A stretch of DNA of 64,000 nt from Dastarcus helophoroides. Taxonomy: Eukaryota; Arthropoda; Insecta; Coleoptera; Bothrideridae. The position numbers and the translations under genes were made by a program. The stretch is from NCBI GenBank assembly GCA_028583605.1, contig CM053332.1, positions 18,145,555 to 18,209,554 of the forward strand, in the 5' to 3' direction. Below, piece after piece: positions 58,331 through 64,000 of the stretch; within the stretch, counting starts at the first letter, position 1, and each line of letters opens with the position of its first letter. A model generated the notes under the pieces. The model was given only the letters and a program-made list of their open reading frames with translations, was not told the origin of the DNA and did not search any database.

Positions 58331-59576
58331 AAATTTAATTCAAAAAAAAAAAACTTGTTTCCACTTTTTTGTTCGAAATTTTAAATTTTTTATAGTATCA
58401 GTTTTGTTAAACTTCTGTCCTGCGTTACTTTTGGATTTTATAGAAAATTTCAAACAATCTAGAAATTTTTATAAATACATTTTCCCCCATAAATTTCGAT
58501 ATTTTCTTAAATTTTTTTATTTCATTCGAAATTTTAAGTTTAAACATAACAATTTTGTTGACAATTTTTTCTTAAACTTGTATACTTTGTTAAAATATTG
58601 ACTTTTTTCTGAACATTCCAAAAAAAGTTTCTTTTATCAGTTACCCCATTTATAAAAACACGACACGCCACTGATTGTACTTGTAATATTTATGTCTTCC
58701 ATGTGGATTTAACTACTTCTGTATGTCAGTTCTTGTACTTTACCATATCAATTATAGTTTTTACGAACACTTCAGTCAACAATTATGTTTGGCTTCTCAA
58801 AAGCCCTCAGAAAATATATTTACTTTTGCCCCAGGTCAAATCTTCCTTTAAGGTACTCTTAAGAATTGAAGTCCATTTCTTGCTCGAATCCTATTCGACG
58901 AACCAATGATACATCCTTATAAATAAAGTCGCTCGAGAATAAATTCCTAGCCAAGAAATACTTGGTAGCTTCGTAATCTTATTTTGAAGGAAATAGCTTT
59001 TCCAATATACGTCTCGTCGGGCTTAGTGATATTTACTTGACGTTATCTGGGATATCCCGCGAAATCACACGGTTGTTTAAGTTGCAATTGTCGGTAATGA
59101 CAGAGCGTGGAGAAAAAAACTATTACGACTTCCGAATGGCACTCGTTTACCTTAAAAGGCTATCAACTTGAGAATTTGACGTTTTTGTTAAATAGAAAGG
59201 CTTAGATGTTGATGTTCTACGTGTAAATAGTGTGTCCCATAGGACGCCAGAAAGCATGTCAACTAAATGTTCTTTAATGAATCATTCGAACGTGTTACAG
59301 TTGAAAATATTTACAACCAACAATTATAGACCAATCACTCAATGGGATTTAGATCTTTTGAGTATTGATGGGGCAAAGTATAAGTTTAAAATGTTTAAAA
59401 TGACTTTAGTATAGTGATGAGGTTACAAAAGCTTGAAACTGGTCTGTGGTTTTAACAAGTACTTTGGTTATTACTAGAAATTCGGTTAAATAGGCAAGGT
59501 AGTGCAGAATTATATGAACATCAACATGATATGGTGATGATGAATTGGCTGCCTTCTTGCCTATGATTTGCTGTAT
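58331..59576. other. Unassigned sequence
   Basis: T-rich at first, then mixed composition. Short ORFs without recognisable domains. No gene called. Confidence 0.4.
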
Positions 59577-59722
59577 GATCAGTATCTCTCTGAAGATGAC
59601 AACTTGGCTGTCGAAACGCATTAGAGCAACGTTTGTTGTTTTTTTTAATCTTTCTTGGTTTCAGGGGACAAGTTCTGTATTTCAATTTCTGAAGATAACC
59701 AAGGACCAGTCCGTTCCACTAA
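59577..59722 (+). repeat. Family A half-element (right arm)
   Basis: CAGTATCTCTCTGAAGATGA, then ACTTGGCTGTCGAAACGCAT, TTTCTTGGTTTCAGGGGACA and the outer end GACCAGTCCGTTCCACT. Stem II has one mismatch (GACAAC/GCTGTC). Confidence 0.8.
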
Positions 59723-60161
59723 AAAAAATCCAATATGGTGCTTATAATAAAACTCCAAATTTTTATAATTTTCTCATAATTATAATATAATTAGATAAAA
59801 TAACTGCGTCTCTGCAAATCTGTTGAGAAAGGAGCAAAAATGATTTAGGTTTTTCCAATCTGATGAGAAATAAAGAATGTTTTTTTCAATTTATTTAACA
59901 TTTCTTCGGCCCAGTTTGGAAATATTTAAATTTTCATTGTTTGTTGACAATTTTCTAAACAATTTTTGAAATGCGACTACGTGATATTTAAATTTATTGA
60001 AAACGTCACTTCATGGCAGTTTACAAATTAAGAGGTTAGTTTATTTTACATAGAATAGGAAGAATGAAAAATAGGAGACCAAAAATTAGATGTGGAAAAA
60101 ATAAAAATTTTGTTTTTTTGATAAATTAGGAAAATATAAAAAATACATAAAAAAGGTTGTA

Positions 60162-60208
60162 GCACTGGACATCGATGTTTCGCTCTCATTTAAGCTCGTC
60201 AGCAGTGC
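60162..60208 (-). ncRNA. Hammerhead ribozyme, family B, predicted intact
   Basis: Minus strand: GCACUG, CUGACGA, GCUU-AAAUGA-GAGC (one terminal U-G wobble in stem II), GAAA, ACAUCGAUGU, GUC, CAGUGC. Perfect 6-bp stem I. Confidence 0.87.
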
Positions 60209-60542
60209 ATAACATGGAAGGGGAACAATGAGGAAGAAATACTTAAAAATAAAAATTTTTTTTTTAAAATATAAAAAAAAAAAATAAAGAAATTTTAATA
60301 TGAATAGACGTTTCATCATCAATTTACTGTGTTAAAAATTTACTGTGTATTAGCCCTCGGAGTAGTTGTTTCTTGTGGATCGGGCTTCAAATATTTAAAT
60401 TTTTAACACAGTAAATTTTTAACACAGTAAATTCATGATGAAATGTCTATTCATATTAAAATTTCTTTATTTTTTTTTTATATTTTAAAAAAAAATTTTT
60501 ATTTTTAAGTATTTCTTCCTCATTGTTCCCCTTCCATGTTAT

Positions 60543-60589
60543 GCACTGCTGACGAGCTTAAATGAGAGCGAAACATCGATGTCCAGTGC
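60543..60589 (+). ncRNA. Hammerhead ribozyme, family B, predicted intact
   Basis: GCACUG (60543-60548), CUGACGA (60549-60555), GCUU/GAGC stem II, GAAA, ACAUCGAUGU, cleavage predicted after 60583 (GUC), CAGUGC (60584-60589). Mirror partner of the 60162 motif; both share the same stem II wobble. Confidence 0.87.
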
Positions 60590-60879
60590 TACAACCTTTT
60601 TTATGTATTTTTTATATTTTCCTAATTTATCAAAAAAACAAAATTTTTATTTTTTCCACATCTAATTTTTGGTCTCCTATTTTTCATTCTTCCTATTCTA
60701 TGTAAAATAAACTAACCTCTTAATTTGTAAACTGCCATGAAGTGACGTTTTCAATAAATTTAAATATCACGTAGTCGCATTTTAAAAATTGTTTAGAAAA
60801 TTGTCAACAAACAATGAAAATTTAAATATTTCCAAACTGGGCCGAAGAAATGTTAAATAAATTGAAAAAAACATAATAT

Positions 60880-61314
60880 TTCCGGTCAATAAGGGTCTAC
60901 CATGAAGGAGAAATAAAGAAGCTTAAAAGAACAAAATTTAAAAAAATTGACATTTAAAAAAAAATAAAAATTGAAAGTTTAAAAATCCCACAATTTTGAA
61001 GTAATCACAATTTTCAAAATAATAAAAACTTCTCTAAAAATTGTCAAAATTATAAATAAAGATCGGATTCTCCAAAAAGAGGTTAATTATTTGAAAAAAA
61101 AATCAAAATTTTTAAAAGGTCGAGATTGTCAAGTAAAATTAAATTTTTAATAATTTTAGTATATTAGAAAAATGAATTTTTGAAACACACTCAGTGGACA
61201 TTTTCAAAAAAGTAAAAACTTCAATAGAAATTGTCAAAATTATGAAAAAACTTCGGGGTTTTCAAAAAAAGATGAACATTTTTAAAAAAAATTATAATCG
61301 AAATTTCAAAAAAC
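60880..61314. other. AT-rich low-complexity sequence
   Basis: A-rich degenerate words. No gene. Confidence 0.5.
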
Positions 61315-62020
61315 TTAAAGAAGGCGAATTTTCTCCAGCTGACTTCAAACTATGTCACTAAATAGAGCACATTTAGAGTCCTTTTTTTCACATAAGTGCA
61401 GCTTACAGAAAACGGTTTCAAGATAAATCTTAGAAAAGAAATATCTATCTAGTAATTTTACCATCCTATTTATGCATTTGTTTTTATTTTAAACATAAAT
61501 TGGGTTTAATAGGTAACGTAGTTTAAGTGTCCTGTGTCACAATAGCAGGCAAAATTTAAAGGAGACGGGGACCCACTCCGTCTCTTTTAATAATTAATTT
61601 TTCCATCTAATCAATACATTTGTGTTTATTTTATAATTAAATTAGGATAAATAGACAACATACTTTAATTGTCCTGCGTCACAATAGGAGACAAAATTTA
61701 AAGGAGACTGGGTGGCTCATAAGAGTTATTGTTGTTAAATTACTTTTCTTTAAAATGTACACCAGATGCTTTTTATTGTTATTATGATGATTTCAATTTT
61801 TATTTTATTGAATATAGATATTTCTCCTCAAATTTTTCAGAAGTGTAAATGCATTTGGAAAAACCCATAGAAAGGAATAAATAGGCAAGTAACTTTCTGA
61901 AAATAGGTCCAAATCATGTATAAAAAGGCAAATAACAAGAAAAATCTAAATTTAGGCAGTATCCACACGAAAAAGACCGAAAAGTGAAAAGGTAAGTTAT
62001 AGGATTTTAACTAAAATCAG
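61315..62020 (+). repeat. Family D terminus with internal duplication
   Basis: TTCTCCAGCTGACTTCAAAC, CACAATAGCAGGCAAAATTT, then a second degenerate copy of the same 130-bp part at about 61620-61710. It ends GGATTTTAACTAAAATCAGA. Confidence 0.75.
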
Positions 62021-63680
62021 ATCTTTATTCAAAACTTCGAAATTAAATCGATATTTCGAAAAAAGAAACTGAAAATTTTTAAAGAAATACAAAATTTTGA
62101 AATAAAATTCCCAATGTATAGAAAATTTTTAAACTTAATTCGGTTTCAAAAAAACAACTTATTTATACGAGGAAGAATCAAACTTTAAAAGAAATTGGAA
62201 TTTATGAAATAATTTCCTTGAGATTTCGAATTTAAACTTGAAATAATACCAACAAAATTTAAATTGAACAAAAAAGTTTCACGTGTAAAACTACATTTTT
62301 AAACGTCAATGCATGATGTTATATCCATAATTCTTATAAGAGATGTGTAGGCTACCTTCTGCTAGCAGTTTGAGAAATCTGCAACCTGGCGCATTCACCA
62401 ATTATTTTCGTACGTAAACATAATTTGTACTACGTTACAAACAAATATAAAAAGAATATCATTTTTATAGCACGTATTTGCAGATTTTCGACTTTCAATT
62501 GTGACTCAAAGCGTTAATAGTTCAAAATCAGAAGTAATGTGGGTAAATAACATGATAAATTATGAAACTGACATTTGGTTCATCTTATGAAATGGTATCC
62601 AGCTGTAAACTTCAAAATGAATAGATGTTTATTAAATGTTTCCTGAAGATTTATTAAAAGACTGTTAACGAGCTATTATTATAAGTAGTAGTGAAATTGT
62701 AGGTTTGAGATGTTTGTCTAACGTTTAACAGTAATTAGGGCTATTAAGGGGATACGTTACTGTTAGTAAATGTATTAGGAAAAACTCATAGAAAAAGATA
62801 AATAGGCACGTAACTTTCTAAAAATAGGTCCAAATCATGTACAAAAAGGCAAATAACAAGCAAAATTTAAATTTAGGCAATATCCACACGAAAAAGGCCG
62901 AAAAAGGTGAAAAGGTAAGTCATAGGATTTTAACTAAAATCAGATCTTTATTCAAAACTTCGAAATTAAATCGATATTTCGAAAAAAGGAACTGAAAATT
63001 TCTAAAGAAATACAAAATTTTGAAATAAAATTCCCAGTGTATAGGAAATTTTTAAACTTAATTCGGTTTCGAAAAAACAACTTACTTATAAGAGAAAAAA
63101 TCAAACTTTAAAAGAAATTGGAATTTATAAAATAATTTCCTTGACATTTCGAATTTAAACTTGAAATGGTACCAACAAAATTTAAATTGAAAAAAAAAGT
63201 TTCACGTGTAAAACTACATTTTTAAACGTCAATGCATGATGTTATATCCATAATTTTTATCAGAGATGTGTAGGTTACCTTCTGCCAGTAGTTTAAAAAA
63301 TCTGGCAACCTGGCGCATCCACCAATTATTTTCTTACGTTAACATAATTTGTACTACGTTACAAACAAATATAAAGAAAACATTGTTATAGCACGTATTC
63401 GCAGATTTTCGACTTTCAATTGTGACTCAAAGCGTTAACAGTTCAAAATCAGAAACAATGTGCGCAAAAAACATAATAAAATATGAAACTGACATTTGGT
63501 TTATCTTATGAAATGGTATCCAGCTGTGAACTTCAAAATGAATAGATGTTTATTAAATTTTTACTGGAGATTTATTAAAAGACTGTTAACGAGCTATAAG
63601 TAGTAGTGAAATCGTAGGTTTGAGACGTTTGTCTTACGTTTAACAGTAATTAGGGTTATTAAGGGGAATACGTTACTGTT
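62021..63680 (-). repeat. About 922-bp tandem duplication
   Basis: GATCTTTATTCAAAACTTCG at 62021 recurs at 62943. Both units include the reverse complements of words at 51.0-52.1 kb (for example TGTAGGCTACCTTCTGC, GACTCAAAGCGTTAA). The first unit ends with a family D-like terminus (about 62790-62940). No ORF. Confidence 0.85.
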
Positions 63681-64000
63681 AGTTCGAGACTTCGAGATAT
63701 CGGATATTTCTAGTATGCGTGTAAACCAATGAAAAGTCAGCAATAAGTTAGTTGTAAATTACGGCGTTACGAATAGGTTAGTTTTTCTGGTAAATAATAG
63801 CACCAACAATCCATAGTCCAAATTGTGGTTACCGATAACACACAACAATATGTTATATTGTCGAATTGTAACGAAATGCATATGAGGGTTCAGCAAACAT
63901 ACAATTTAAAGTCATATTACAACTTCCCCAATCTACTTGTGGTAATACGACGTAATACGACGTATATCCAATAGATAGCTTATTACATATTGATTGATTC
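63681..64000. other. Unassigned sequence at the window edge
   Basis: No supported feature. GTAATACGACGTAATACGAC at 63944 is a short local repeat. Confidence 0.4.

Larger units (their letters stand above)
59875..60875. repeat. Family B palindrome, best-preserved (about 1 kb)
   Basis: Arms 59875-60345 and 60385-60875 are near-perfect inverted copies around a unique centre that includes GCCCTCGGAGTAGTTGTTTC. Both outer ends read AACATTTCTTCGGCCCAG or its inverse. Beyond the right arm, TCAATAAGGGTCTACCATGA is the family's outermost word. Each arm carries an intact hammerhead. Confidence 0.9.

Overview
The window looks like a transposon-dense, AT-rich stretch of an arthropod (most likely insect) nuclear genome. 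I see no intact host gene, no operon structure and no bacterial-type signal. Nearly everything recognisable is a mobile element or a tandem or inverted repeat: a mariner, two pogo/Tigger-type elements with a C-terminal PHD-like finger, a hAT-like element, an LTR retrotransposon without pol, solo LTRs, CR1/Jockey-like and R1-like LINE remains, and large satellite arrays. The order and species cannot be settled from the sequence.

Layout. 1-2.6 kb: a solo LTR, then a broken mariner inserted in a foldback repeat. 3.0-5.9 kb: a dimeric ribozyme-bearing repeat and a dispersed repeat (family D). 5.86-10.40 kb: a complete LTR retroelement with 4-bp target duplication whose only ORF carries a 14-unit 10-residue repeat. 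11-12 kb: foldback repeats. 13.37-17.32 kb: a hAT-like non-autonomous element with perfect 8-bp target duplication, containing hammerhead repeats. 19.4-24.1 kb: a 499-bp tandem array interrupted by a pogo element. 24.2-27.2 kb: a second pogo element. 27.6-32.1 kb: LINE fragments. 33.1-35.3 kb: foldback repeats and a 712-bp duplication. 36-37.9 kb: a family D copy with a hammerhead inside. 38.4-40.2 kb: an antisense LINE. 41.8-42.5 kb: a SINE-like tRNA relic and a second dimeric ribozyme repeat. 43-47.4 kb: an array of about 395-bp units. 48-50.1 kb: two solo LTRs flanking a foldback repeat with a large microsatellite. 52.17-55.94 kb: a hAT-like transposon with about 400-bp inverted ends. 58-64 kb: more ribozyme-bearing palindromes and a 922-bp tandem duplication.

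The most interesting signal is not protein coding. Three unrelated repeat families each contain a hammerhead-ribozyme architecture (CUGANGA core, stem II, GAAA, then a UH cleavage site). In all three the stem III sequence is itself a palindrome (ACAUCGAUGU, ACCGGU, ACGCGU). Family B (five palindromic or single-arm loci) and family C (about 380-400-bp units in 1.3-unit tandem arrays) have complete predicted cores. Family A (about 16 foldback loci) has a close but imperfect core with a compensatory stem II change. The design resembles the short-stem-III hammerheads known from retrozymes and Penelope-like elements, which act as dimers. I infer a population of ribozyme-carrying non-coding elements here; self-cleavage has to be tested.
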